Shown here: positions 43,585 through 64,000 of the stretch, piece by piece | How positions within the stretch are numbered: position 1 is the first letter of the stretch | How the letters are laid out: each line of letters opens with the position of its first letter | Assembly: GCF_016907695.1 (NCBI RefSeq) | Contig: NZ_JAFBCK010000001.1 | Coordinates: 5,568,001-5,632,000 of the forward strand | Source of the DNA: Actinokineospora baliensis | GTDB lineage: Bacteria > Actinomycetota > Actinomycetes > Mycobacteriales > Pseudonocardiaceae | Direction of reading: 5' to 3' | Length of the DNA stretch: 64,000 nt | The notes under the pieces: model-generated | Told to the model about the DNA's origin: nothing | What the model saw: only the letters and a program-made list of their open reading frames with translations | Databases searched by the model: none | Program-made: the position numbers and the translations under genes

Positions 43585-44807
43585 CCGAGACCGACGTCCG
43601 GGAGATCACCGGTCCGCGGAACTTCCGCAACAGCACCGCGCTGGTGGACAACGCCGACCCGGTGTGGCAGGCCGCCGCCGACAACGGGCTGATCGGCATC
43701 ACCGTCGACCACGAGTCCAACAACCGGCTGGTCGTGCCCGAGACCGGGCACGCGTTCGCGAACATGTGCTCGTGCTCCTACCTGGGCCTCAACCGGCACC
43801 CGGCGGTGCTCGACGGCGTGGTCGACGCCGTGCGCGAGACCGGCACGATCGAGCTGATGACCTCCACGACCCGCATCCGGCCGACCATCCAGCTGCGGCT
43901 GGAGGAGGAGCTCGGTGACCTGTTCGGCGCGCGGATCCTGCTCAGCACCACGTGCAGCACGGTGACCGCTGGTCTGCTGCCGCTGCTGGCCTCCGGGCAC
44001 CTGGCCGAGGGCGGCCCGCGGGTGATGATCTTCGACAGGTACGCGCACTTCTCGATGTCCTACGTGAAGGCCACCTGCGCCCAGGAGAGCCTGGTGCTCA
44101 CCAGCGGGCACAACGACATCGACTTCATCGCCGACGCCTGCCGCAAGTACCCCAGCGTGGCCTACATCGCCGACGGGGCCTACTCGATGGGCGGGTCCGC
44201 CGCGCTGGAGCAGCTGCTGGAGCTGCAGGACCGCTACGGCCTGTACCTGTACTTCGACGACTCGCACTCGCTGTCGATCATGGGTGAGCGGGGCGAGGGT
44301 TTCGTCCGCTCGCACACCGCGCCCGGCCCGCTGACCACGATCGTGGCCAGCCTGGGCAAGGGGTTCGGCAGCGGCGGCGGGTTGGCGATGCTGCACAGCT
44401 CCAAGCAGGTGGAGTTCCTGGCCAGGCACGGCGGCCCGCTGGGCTGGTCGCAGAACCTGTCGGTGCCCACCATCGGCGCGGCGCTGGGCAGCGCGGCGAT
44501 CCACCGCAGCGCCGAGCTGGGGAAGCTGCAGGGCGAGCTGGCGGCGAACCTGGCCCGCTTCGACGAGCTGCTGCCCACGCCGCTGGCGGGCAACGGGCTG
44601 CCGGTGCGGCGCATCGACGTCGGCGAGGCGGACCGGGCGGTGCGGCTCTCGACCGAGCTCTACCAGCGCGGCTACTACAGCTCCGCGGTGTTCTTCCCGA
44701 TCGTGCCGCGCGGGCAGGCCGGGCTGCGCGTCATGATCCGGTCGGACATGGAGCACGCCGACCTGACCGCGTTCGCCGGTCACGTCACCGAACTGCTTTC
44801 GAGCTGA
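43581..44807 (+). CDS. Free-standing PLP-dependent alpha-oxoamine synthase
   Basis: 408 aa, fold-type I PLP enzyme of the AONS/KBL/SPT family. Motifs: CSCSYLGLNRHPAVL near the N-terminus, DDSHSLSIMG (Asp stacking on the cofactor), SLGKGFGSGGG with Schiff-base Lys260, and the C-terminal RVMIRSDMEHAD. It condenses an amino acid with an acyl-CoA or acyl-ACP and loses CO2, giving an alpha-amino ketone. The N-terminal VDHESNNR insertion and TSTTRIRP (instead of the usual GSGGSR/GTGAHG) put it away from biotin and heme synthases. Coupled by ATGA to the CitE-like gene, preceded by GGAGG. It may make an amino-ketone that the terminal C domain of the NRPS accepts; that is a guess. Confidence 0.88.
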   Translation: MTETDVREITGPRNFRNSTALVDNADPVWQAAADNGLIGITVDHESNNRLVVPETGHAFANMCSCSYLGLNRHPAVLDGVVDAVRETGTIELMTSTTRIRPTIQLRLEEELGDLFGARILLSTTCSTVTAGLLPLLASGHLAEGGPRVMIFDRYAHFSMSYVKATCAQESLVLTSGHNDIDFIADACRKYPSVAYIADGAYSMGGSAALEQLLELQDRYGLYLYFDDSHSLSIMGERGEGFVRSHTAPGPLTTIVASLGKGFGSGGGLAMLHSSKQVEFLARHGGPLGWSQNLSVPTIGAALGSAAIHRSAELGKLQGELAANLARFDELLPTPLAGNGLPVRRIDVGEADRAVRLSTELYQRGYYSSAVFFPIVPRGQAGLRVMIRSDMEHADLTAFAGHVTELLSS

Positions 44808-44814
44808 CCCACCA

Positions 44815-44825
44815 TCCACAGTGGA
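44815..44825. repeat. Intergenic copy of the palindrome TCCACAGTGGA
   Basis: The 11-mer TCCACWGTGGA occurs six times in the window: 4601-4611, 7288-7298, 36891-36901, 44815-44825, 48982-48992 and 58261-58271. Only this copy is intergenic, just before the MaoC-type gene. Near matches lie at 9335, 35466 and 53171. Confidence 0.8.
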
Positions 44826-44841
44826 CCACCAGGAGAACCCC

Positions 44842-45372
44842 GTGCACGAGCAGCACCCGGTCGGGTACCGCAAGGTCGGCGAGAACCGGTTCCGGGAGGT
44901 CGTCGGCTTCTGCTACGAGGACCTCATCGTCGGCGCGGTGATCGAGCACCGGCCGGGGCGCACCGTGACCGAGATGGACAACGTGCTGATGTCGGTGCTC
45001 AGCATGAACGACGCGCCGCTGCACATCGACGCCGCCTACAGCGAGAAGGGGATGTGGGGCAGGCCGCTGGTGTCGAGCCTGGTGACGTTGAGCATCGTCG
45101 CCGGGATGGCCGCCCGCAGCACCAGCGGCCGGGCGCTGGCCAACCTCGGCTGGGAGAACATCCGGCTGCCCGCGCCGGTGTTCGTCGGCGACACCCTCTA
45201 CGCCGAGAGCGAGATCACCGGCAAGCGGTTGTCCAAGAGCAGGCCGGGGGAAGGCATCGCGCACTGCCGCACGATCGGGAAGAACGCCTCCGGTGAGGTG
45301 GTGCTCAGCTTCGAGCGCAGTTTCCTGGTGGCGCTGCGCGACAACGACGGCGCCGACGCGTCGGGGTACTGA
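44842..45372 (+). CDS. MaoC-type hot-dog hydratase/dehydratase
   Basis: A 176-aa single hot-dog protein with the hydratase signature NDAPLHID (D-x-x-P-x-H) near 55-62, followed by the WGRPLVSSLVTLSIVAGMA helix and an ALANLGWENIRLPAPVFVGDTLYAESEI strand set, as in MaoC and mesaconyl-CoA hydratase-like proteins. It adds or removes water on a CoA or ACP thioester, most likely the product of the CitE-like lyase. GTG start follows AGGAGA. It lies 34 bases after the AOS gene and 8 bases before the exporter gene. Confidence 0.85.
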   Translation: MHEQHPVGYRKVGENRFREVVGFCYEDLIVGAVIEHRPGRTVTEMDNVLMSVLSMNDAPLHIDAAYSEKGMWGRPLVSSLVTLSIVAGMAARSTSGRALANLGWENIRLPAPVFVGDTLYAESEITGKRLSKSRPGEGIAHCRTIGKNASGEVVLSFERSFLVALRDNDGADASGY

Positions 45373-45380
45373 GCCGCTCG

Positions 45381-46646
45381 ATGACGACCGACGCGCCCGT
45401 GGCGGCGCCGAAGACAGCGGACATGCGGCGGTTCCAGGTGCTGGTCGCCGGGAACGCCGCGTCGTCGTTCGGCAGCTTCTTGAACATGGTCGCGCTGCAC
45501 CTGTTCGTCTACGAGGCGACCGGCAGCGCGTTCGCGACCGGTGTGTTCCTCATGGTGCGGATGGCCTGCGGGTTCGTGGCGGGCCTGCTCGGCGGCGTCG
45601 TGGCCACCCGGCTGCCGCGCAAGGCGGTGATGATCACCTGTGACGTGCTGCAGGCGGTCGTGCTGGTCGTGTTCGCGCTGCTGCCCTCGTCGGCCAGGGT
45701 GCACATGCTGCCGGTGGTGGCGGTGTCCATCGGGTTGCTGACCACGACCAGCGGTGTCGTGCTGCGCAGCAGCGTCCCCGATCTGGTCGGGCCGGACAAC
45801 CGTTTGCGCGCCAACGGGTTGCTGGTGACCGGGCGGGCCGCCTCGATGGCGGTCGGGTTCGCCTGCGGTGCCGTGCTGGTGTCCGCGGTCGGCTACCAGG
45901 TGGCGTTCCTCATCGATGCGGGGACGTTCCTGGTGTCGGCCGCGGTGCTCGTCTGCACGCCGCTGCGGTTCCCGGCGCGCGGTGGCTCGGCGCGGACCAC
46001 CGGCGGCGGGTTCCGGTCGCGGCGGCGCGCCGTGGTGGCGGCGCTGGTCGCGGCGCCCGCGGTGCTGGTCATCGTATCGATCCGGGCGGTTGACGCGTTC
46101 GGCTCGGCGTCGCACCAGGTCGGGGTGCCCGTGCACGCGACGCAGGTGTCGCCGGATGACCCGGCGAGTTTCGTGGGCGGGTTCTGGGCGGCGTGGGCGG
46201 TCGGGCTGTTCGCGGCGCACCAGGTCGCGTCCCGCTTCTACCGCGGCGACCAGCGCCGCGTGGAGTGGGCGTTCGCGGTGGGCACGGCCACGATGTCGCT
46301 GGCCTTCATCGCCGCGTTCACCGACATCGGCTACCTGTGGGTGCTGCTGGTCCTGCTGGTGGCCGGGATGGCCGACGGGTTCACCGAGATCAGCTACACG
46401 ACCCGGGTGCAGGCCGAGCCGGAACCCGCTCGCGGGCACTTCTTCGGCCTGACCGCGATGGCCGAGAACGCCGGGTTCGGCGTCGGCGTGCTGGTGGCGG
46501 GCGGGTTGCTGGAGGTGTGGCGGCCGTTCGCCGTCGTCGCCCTGCTGCACGGGGTCGTCGTCGTGATCGCTCTGACCTACCTCGTCGTCGCCGTGGCCCG
46601 CAGCCCCCGGTCGACCGGCGAACCGATTCCCAGTTCGAGGAGTTGA
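45381..46646 (+). CDS. MFS exporter, 12-helix EntS-like
   Basis: 421 aa with twelve hydrophobic segments. The pattern FQVLVAGNAASSFGSFLNMVALHLFVYEATGSAFATGVFLMVR and the RNPHR-like LVGPDNRLRANGLLVTGRAASMAVGFACGAVL segment match the MFS_3/EntS group, which exports siderophores, peptides and macrolides. It sits between the precursor genes and the giant synthase gene, whose TTG start lies two bases after its stop, so it is a pathway exporter. Confidence 0.9.
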   Translation: MTTDAPVAAPKTADMRRFQVLVAGNAASSFGSFLNMVALHLFVYEATGSAFATGVFLMVRMACGFVAGLLGGVVATRLPRKAVMITCDVLQAVVLVVFALLPSSARVHMLPVVAVSIGLLTTTSGVVLRSSVPDLVGPDNRLRANGLLVTGRAASMAVGFACGAVLVSAVGYQVAFLIDAGTFLVSAAVLVCTPLRFPARGGSARTTGGGFRSRRRAVVAALVAAPAVLVIVSIRAVDAFGSASHQVGVPVHATQVSPDDPASFVGGFWAAWAVGLFAAHQVASRFYRGDQRRVEWAFAVGTATMSLAFIAAFTDIGYLWVLLVLLVAGMADGFTEISYTTRVQAEPEPARGHFFGLTAMAENAGFGVGVLVAGGLLEVWRPFAVVALLHGVVVVIALTYLVVAVARSPRSTGEPIPSSRS

Positions 46647-46647
46647 C

Positions 46648-59934
<13,287 letters not shown>

Positions 59935-60107
59935 CGTTCACCGACAGTGGGAATCTCGATGATCGTGTTTGTGGACGGCGAATTGTTTCCCACACAAATC
60001 CTTTTCGCGTGTACGACATTTCGGTAATCTGGCGGCGCCGTCCCATTCAGCTCCTTCCCGCGGTGTCCCCCGCGGTCCCCCGCACCCTGATTCGAGAGGA
60101 ACCACCG

Positions 60108-60833
60108 GTGCGCCTCCTCGCACGCACGCACGTCCTGCCAGCCTCCCTGGCACTGGCGAGCATCGCCCTCGTCGGCGTCCTCGTCCCGGCCGCCTCAGCC
60201 GGTCCGCGGGCCGAGGGCGACTCGAGCTACCTGCTCACCACCACCCCGCCCAGCTCGCCGCCGTCGACCACCGGCACCTGGGACCCCTGCTACCAGGGCC
60301 CGCCCTCGAGCCCGCCATCGGGCACGACCTTCCTGGCCACCCCCACGCAGACCAGCAACACCATGCCGACCAGCGTGCCGACCACCCCCCGGCCACCGCT
60401 GCCCGGTGAGAACTTCGCCCTCTCGGGCGTCGCCAGGTCCTCCTCGAACCTGACGGCCCACTACCTGCCGTCGAAGGTCAACGACGGCAACACCGGTACC
60501 GCCGCCAACTGCAATTACGCCTGGGTCAGCGCCAACCGCGGCCTGGACAACATCGAGTGGGTGTCGGTCACCTGGCCCATCACCCGCAGCGTCAGCCACG
60601 TCGTCGTGCACAACACGCTCGGCCTGGAGACCCGCGACTTCGACATCCAGCTGCTCAACGAGAACGGCCGGGTCTGGGACACCGTCGCCACCTACAACAA
60701 CAACACGGCGACCGTCGTCAAGTCGTGGTTCGGCGCCCGCAACACCCGCGGCGTCCGCATCCTGGTGAAGGTGGGCACCACCGCGAGCCCGACCATCGCC
60801 CGCGTCAACGAGATCCAGGCGTTCGCCTACTGA
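60108..60833 (+). CDS. Secreted discoidin/CBM32-like (F5/8 type C) protein
   Basis: 241 aa. Signal peptide (RLLARTHVLPASLALASIALVGVLVPAASA), a Pro/Ser/Thr-rich linker to about 100, then a galactose-binding-like jelly-roll of about 140 residues: ENFALSGVARSSSNLTAHYLPSKVNDGNTGTAANCNYAWVSA, VTWPITRSVSHVVVHNT and ARVNEIQAFAY are typical discoidin segments. It probably binds a sugar or cell-wall polymer outside the cell; no catalytic domain is attached. GTG start with AGAGGA upstream. The region before it (59935-60107) drops to AT and likely holds its promoter. Confidence 0.85.
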   Translation: MRLLARTHVLPASLALASIALVGVLVPAASAGPRAEGDSSYLLTTTPPSSPPSTTGTWDPCYQGPPSSPPSGTTFLATPTQTSNTMPTSVPTTPRPPLPGENFALSGVARSSSNLTAHYLPSKVNDGNTGTAANCNYAWVSANRGLDNIEWVSVTWPITRSVSHVVVHNTLGLETRDFDIQLLNENGRVWDTVATYNNNTATVVKSWFGARNTRGVRILVKVGTTASPTIARVNEIQAFAY

Positions 60834-60839
60834 TACCGC

Positions 60840-60875
60840 CGATCGGGGTGGGCGCGACCGCGCCCACCCCGATCG
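60840..60875. terminator. Strong hairpin terminator after the discoidin-like gene
   Basis: CGATCGGGGTGGGCGCG at 60840-60856 pairs with 60859-60875 across a 2-base gap (about 16 bp stem). It begins six bases after the stop. Confidence 0.88.
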
Positions 60876-61028
60876 GGCCAGGTGGGGGCGCTGGAGTCCA
60901 CATGTACCACGACACCCGGCGCGTCCACTTGGGCTATCAGCTCGGATACGCTGATTTCCGTTAACTGGCAACGGTTTCACCCGGAGTTCCGGCCGCTAGC
61001 ATGAGCGGACCGACACTTCGGAGGCTGC

Positions 61029-63134
61029 ATGTACCTCAGGCGGGTTCGTCGACGGAGTCCTGTTCTCCTGGGCGCCGCGCTCTTATCGGTTGGCGCGCTG
61101 ATAGCGGGCAGCACCGGCGCGGTGGCCGCGCCCCCACCGGAAGGGCCCGAACACCAGTGGCAGTACGACCACTGGCCCCAGCAGCAACCGTGGCAGCAGA
61201 CGCGCGACGAGGTCAGGGTGGCGGCGCTGGGCGGGTTCCCCGGCCCGGTCGACCCGCAGAACTGGGTGAACCCCGACCACATGACCTGGGAACGGGACTA
61301 CCGCAAGGTCCCCGGCACCAACTGGGCTGACCCGGCGGTCAAGGGGTCGACGCGCACCTTCAAGGGCGCGCTGGTGCTGGTGGACTACTCCAACCAGCCG
61401 TTCGTCGTGACCCAGCCAGCGCACTCGACCGTGTTCGGCAACCCCAGCACCGAGGCCAACGGCATCCCGCGTGCGCAGGTCGGGCAGTACTACCAGGACT
61501 TCCTCAACAAGCCGGGCAAGCTCAACCGCGGCCACACCGTGCACGAGTACTGGATGGAGAACTCCGGTGGGCGCTACGGCGTCGACCTGAAGGCGTTCGG
61601 CCCGTACACGATGCCGGGCAAGGACCACGAGTACGGCATGGAGTTCCAGGCGGGCACCGGCTGCCCGGCCGGGGACACCTGCACCCGCGACCTGCGCACC
61701 GACGGCCGCGCCGCCTGGGTGGCCGACGTCGGCGCCCAGGTGCCCGCCGGGTTCGACTTCGTCTACTTCCTGTCCGCGGGCCAGGACGAGACGAGCACCT
61801 GGCAGGAGTTCGGCACGATGAAGTTCCCGGCCAAGGAGGACGTGACCGACGCGTTCGGGCCGCCGGACGAGGCGCTGCCCAACTGGTCGCGCACCCGCTA
61901 CGTGGACTGGACCTCCTGGGCGTCGGGTTCCACCTTGTGGCCCAACGCCGGTGGCGGGTCGTCGACGCAGGCGGAGAGCTCGGGGCAGGGCGTGTACGCG
62001 CACGAGCTGAGCCACCTGCTCGGCATCGGCGACAACTACAACAACCCCTTCGGCACCCCGCCGCGCCGCGACTACTCCGGCATCTGGGACATGCTCTCCC
62101 GCGGGTCGTTCAACGGACCGGGCGGGCCGCACTCGCGCTGGGTCATCCCGGCCACCGGCGGCGCGTCGATGGGCGCGCAGCACATCCTGCGCAACAAGAT
62201 CAAGCTCGGGATCGTCGACGAGCGCAACGTGCTGCGGCTCTCCCGCGAGGCACTGGCCGACTCCGGCGTGGTGGTCGCGCAGGTCACCGCGCGCACGGTG
62301 CAGCCGGGCCGCGACGGGCTCTCCGGGGTCAACATCGCCTTCACCGGCGGCGACCACACCCCGGCGTGCGACATCACCACCAACCCGTACTGCGACGGCG
62401 GCGGCTACGAGAACTACACCGTCGAGGTCGTCGACCGGATGGGCTCGGACTCGTTCACGCCGGACTCCGGTGTGCTGCTGGCCAAGACCAAGAACGAGGA
62501 CCGCGCCCCGTTCGCCTGGGTGATCGACGCCAACCCGCAGGACATCGGCATGACCGACTACGTCCTGCCCGACGGCCGCAAGGTCCCCATCACCCTCGGC
62601 GACTACCGCCAGCTCTCCGACGCCCTGTTCCACGCGGGCACGGGATCAGGCAGCGAGTACGAGTTCGTCGACCAGGCCAACCGCCTGCACTTCTACGTCC
62701 TCGACGTCAAACGCGACCGCAAGGGCATCCTGTCCTACACGATCGCGATCCGCTCCCTCGACGGCGCAGGCCCCCAACGCCGCGGCGTCCGCCTCCAGCC
62801 CACAGTGGCCCGGGCGAACCACGGCCTGGCGACCTGCCAGATCCCCCTCCTCAACACCGGCCGCGCCACCAAACCCGCAGGCCAACACCCCGAAGACGTC
62901 AGCACCTACCTCAACAACGACGTCTACCGCATCACCGCCAAGACCACCGACCGCGGCTGGACGGTCCAGGTACCAAACGCCTTGGCCACGGCCAAGTTCG
63001 GCCACCAGGTCCAGATCCCGATCAACGTCAAGCGCGACAGCGGCCCCCCGGTCACCAAGGTGACCCTGACCGCCACCTCCGAGAGCAACCCATCGGCGAC
63101 CGCCACCACCACGTGCGTGGTGCTCGGCCGGTGA
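61029..63134 (+). CDS. Secreted M6-type metalloprotease
   Basis: 701 aa. Signal peptide (YLRRVRRRSPVLLGAALLSVGALIAGSTGAVAA), then a large domain with KGALVLVDYSNQPF and the zinc motif HELSH in VYAHELSHLLGIGDNYNN (near 327-331), followed by a Met-turn candidate WDMLSRGSF. This matches immune inhibitor A-like M6 peptidases. The C-terminal third (about 540-700) is beta-rich and ends in a fibronectin-like VKVTLTATSESNPSATATTTC segment. It probably degrades extracellular proteins. Confidence 0.85.
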   Translation: MYLRRVRRRSPVLLGAALLSVGALIAGSTGAVAAPPPEGPEHQWQYDHWPQQQPWQQTRDEVRVAALGGFPGPVDPQNWVNPDHMTWERDYRKVPGTNWADPAVKGSTRTFKGALVLVDYSNQPFVVTQPAHSTVFGNPSTEANGIPRAQVGQYYQDFLNKPGKLNRGHTVHEYWMENSGGRYGVDLKAFGPYTMPGKDHEYGMEFQAGTGCPAGDTCTRDLRTDGRAAWVADVGAQVPAGFDFVYFLSAGQDETSTWQEFGTMKFPAKEDVTDAFGPPDEALPNWSRTRYVDWTSWASGSTLWPNAGGGSSTQAESSGQGVYAHELSHLLGIGDNYNNPFGTPPRRDYSGIWDMLSRGSFNGPGGPHSRWVIPATGGASMGAQHILRNKIKLGIVDERNVLRLSREALADSGVVVAQVTARTVQPGRDGLSGVNIAFTGGDHTPACDITTNPYCDGGGYENYTVEVVDRMGSDSFTPDSGVLLAKTKNEDRAPFAWVIDANPQDIGMTDYVLPDGRKVPITLGDYRQLSDALFHAGTGSGSEYEFVDQANRLHFYVLDVKRDRKGILSYTIAIRSLDGAGPQRRGVRLQPTVARANHGLATCQIPLLNTGRATKPAGQHPEDVSTYLNNDVYRITAKTTDRGWTVQVPNALATAKFGHQVQIPINVKRDSGPPVTKVTLTATSESNPSATATTTCVVLGR

Positions 63135-63138
63135 GTTA

Positions 63139-63172
63139 CCGGGAGCGGGCACAACCGCGTGCCCGCTCCCGG
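63139..63172. terminator. Strong hairpin terminator after the protease gene
   Basis: CCGGGAGCGGGCAC at 63139-63152 pairs perfectly with GTGCCCGCTCCCGG at 63159-63172 around a 6-base loop. Confidence 0.9.
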
Positions 63173-63224
63173 GCTCGGATCCGCATCTCGCGACGTCGTG
63201 TTAGCACTGTGTCACCATGTGACG

Positions 63225-64000
63225 ATGTCGATCGCGTCGTTGCAGCCCTATCTGACGGCCATCGCCGCGGTGGTCAGCCTGACCACGCTTGCCATGATCC
63301 TGCGCCTGTCCGTCTCGTTCCGCCAAGCGGCTCGGGACCGTGCCGAGGTTCTAGAGGAAAAGAACAAGTACCTCCAAGAGCAGCTGGCCGCGTCGGAATC
63401 GATGTCCAAACGCGTAGATGAGTTCCGCGCACTGGAAAACGGACAGCTCAAGGAACAGTTGCGAGCGCTGCTCGATGACACTGGCGCCACCCTTGACGCG
63501 CTTGTCGTCGGCAAAGTCACCGACAGCCTCGAGGCGGGCATCAGGAACTCCATCGAGTCCTTGGTCCGTCGGATGGAGACCAGGCAGGACGAGATCGCAG
63601 ATCCTGCCTGGCACCTCGAGCTCGCGAAGGGGCACATGGTCGGGCACGACTGGCTCCAGGCGGCGGTGCACTTCGGCGAGTACCTGAAGGTCCATTCGGA
63701 CGATCCGGTTGTGCACTTCTCGCGAGGAGTCGCCTTCACCAATGCCCGCGCAGGCCGTTCGACCGATCTGGCCGCGATGCTGTCCTACAGCCAAGCTGTC
63801 GCTCACACAGCCGACAACGACATCGCGCTCAGGGCGCTGTGCCTCTCGCGACGCGGAGCGATGCTCAAACGTCTCAGCCGCCTTGACGAGGCTGAGGCCG
63901 ACCTCCGCCTTGCCCTGCGCTGGAACTCGGACAGGGCGACGTTCAAGGACATCTGGTACAACCTCGCCTGCGTGCACGCCATGCGAGGAGAACGCGACCA
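63225..64000 (+). CDS. Membrane-anchored coiled-coil/TPR protein, 3' end outside the window
   Basis: The frame opens at ATG 63225 and is still open at the right edge, giving 258 residues here. A membrane helix (about 9-27, YLTAIAAVVSLTTLAMILRL) is followed by a charged coiled coil (RAEVLEEKNKYLQEQLAASESMSKRV, to about 80) and then TPR-like helices (AWHLELAKGHMVGHDWLQAAVHFGEYLKVH; LCLSRRGAMLKRLSRLDEAEADLRLALRW). Function unknown; it looks like a scaffold or sensor facing the cytoplasm. Codon use is less GC-extreme than in its neighbours. Confidence 0.8.
   Translation, partial: MSIASLQPYLTAIAAVVSLTTLAMILRLSVSFRQAARDRAEVLEEKNKYLQEQLAASESMSKRVDEFRALENGQLKEQLRALLDDTGATLDALVVGKVTDSLEAGIRNSIESLVRRMETRQDEIADPAWHLELAKGHMVGHDWLQAAVHFGEYLKVHSDDPVVHFSRGVAFTNARAGRSTDLAAMLSYSQAVAHTADNDIALRALCLSRRGAMLKRLSRLDEAEADLRLALRWNSDRATFKDIWYNLACVHAMRGERD

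Noticed and set aside
59947..59992. Terminator after the giant synthase gene (GTGGGAA and TTCCCAC)
   Set aside because: The stem is only 7 bp with a 32-base loop, so I do not consider it a supported terminator.
63248..63977. Minus-strand frames at the right edge
   Set aside because: The plus-strand frame from 63225 encodes a coherent membrane helix, coiled coil and TPR pattern and stays open to the edge; the opposite frames are its shadows.

Overview
The window comes from a high-GC actinomycete. GTG and TTG starts are frequent, genes overlap by 4 to 8 bases, long strong hairpins serve as terminators, and there are SigE-type and ECF sigma factors and an NB-ARC/TPR regulator of the kind common in Pseudonocardiales. 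Assignment to the Actinosynnema/Saccharothrix/Actinokineospora side of that order is my inference; no rRNA or other marker is present.

Region A (1-21521, all on +) is a biosynthetic operon cut by the left edge. It encodes a polyketide synthase spread over three proteins. The KS domains resemble trans-AT types and most modules lack an acyltransferase. One AT of malonyl type closes the second protein. The last module is split: KS-AT ends protein 2, and DH-KR-ACP begins protein 3, which ends in a PLP-dependent alpha-oxoamine synthase (AOS) that should release an alpha-amino ketone. Between the halves of that split module lies a gene for an AlkC-family DNA glycosylase, overlapping both neighbours. 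It is a candidate self-resistance gene and points to a DNA-alkylating product. Downstream come a 99-aa unknown protein, a class II HDAC-like deacetylase, a type II thioesterase and a 14-helix MFS exporter, with further overlaps.

Region B (21522-33775) separates the two clusters and looks like ordinary accessory chromosome: a secreted serine hydrolase with a decayed duplicate of its 3' end, two ECF sigma factors each followed by a membrane protein, an NB-ARC/TPR protein, a glyoxalase-fold protein, an acetyltransferase, a thermolysin-like protease, a RidA protein and several unknowns.

Region C (33784-59934) is a second biosynthetic locus organised around a divergent promoter region near 41157-41673. 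Leftwards run an NRPS (A-T-C-A-T-C) and a MATE exporter. Rightwards run an MDR reductase, a CitE-like lyase, a free-standing AOS, a MaoC-type hydratase, an MFS exporter and a 4428-aa PKS/NRPS hybrid: acyl-AMP ligase, KR, ACP, KS, AT, ACP, a decayed aminotransferase, luciferase-like monooxygenase, C, A, T, C. The terminal C of the giant protein matches the C-less first module of the NRPS. Read together, the line would build an acyl/hydroxyacyl chain followed by three amino acids. No thioesterase is present in this locus and the line ends in a canonical C domain, so release by condensation with an amine is plausible.

Region D (59935-64000) holds two secreted proteins (a discoidin/CBM32-like protein and an M6-type metalloprotease), each closed by a strong hairpin, and the start of a membrane-anchored coiled-coil/TPR protein that runs off the right edge.
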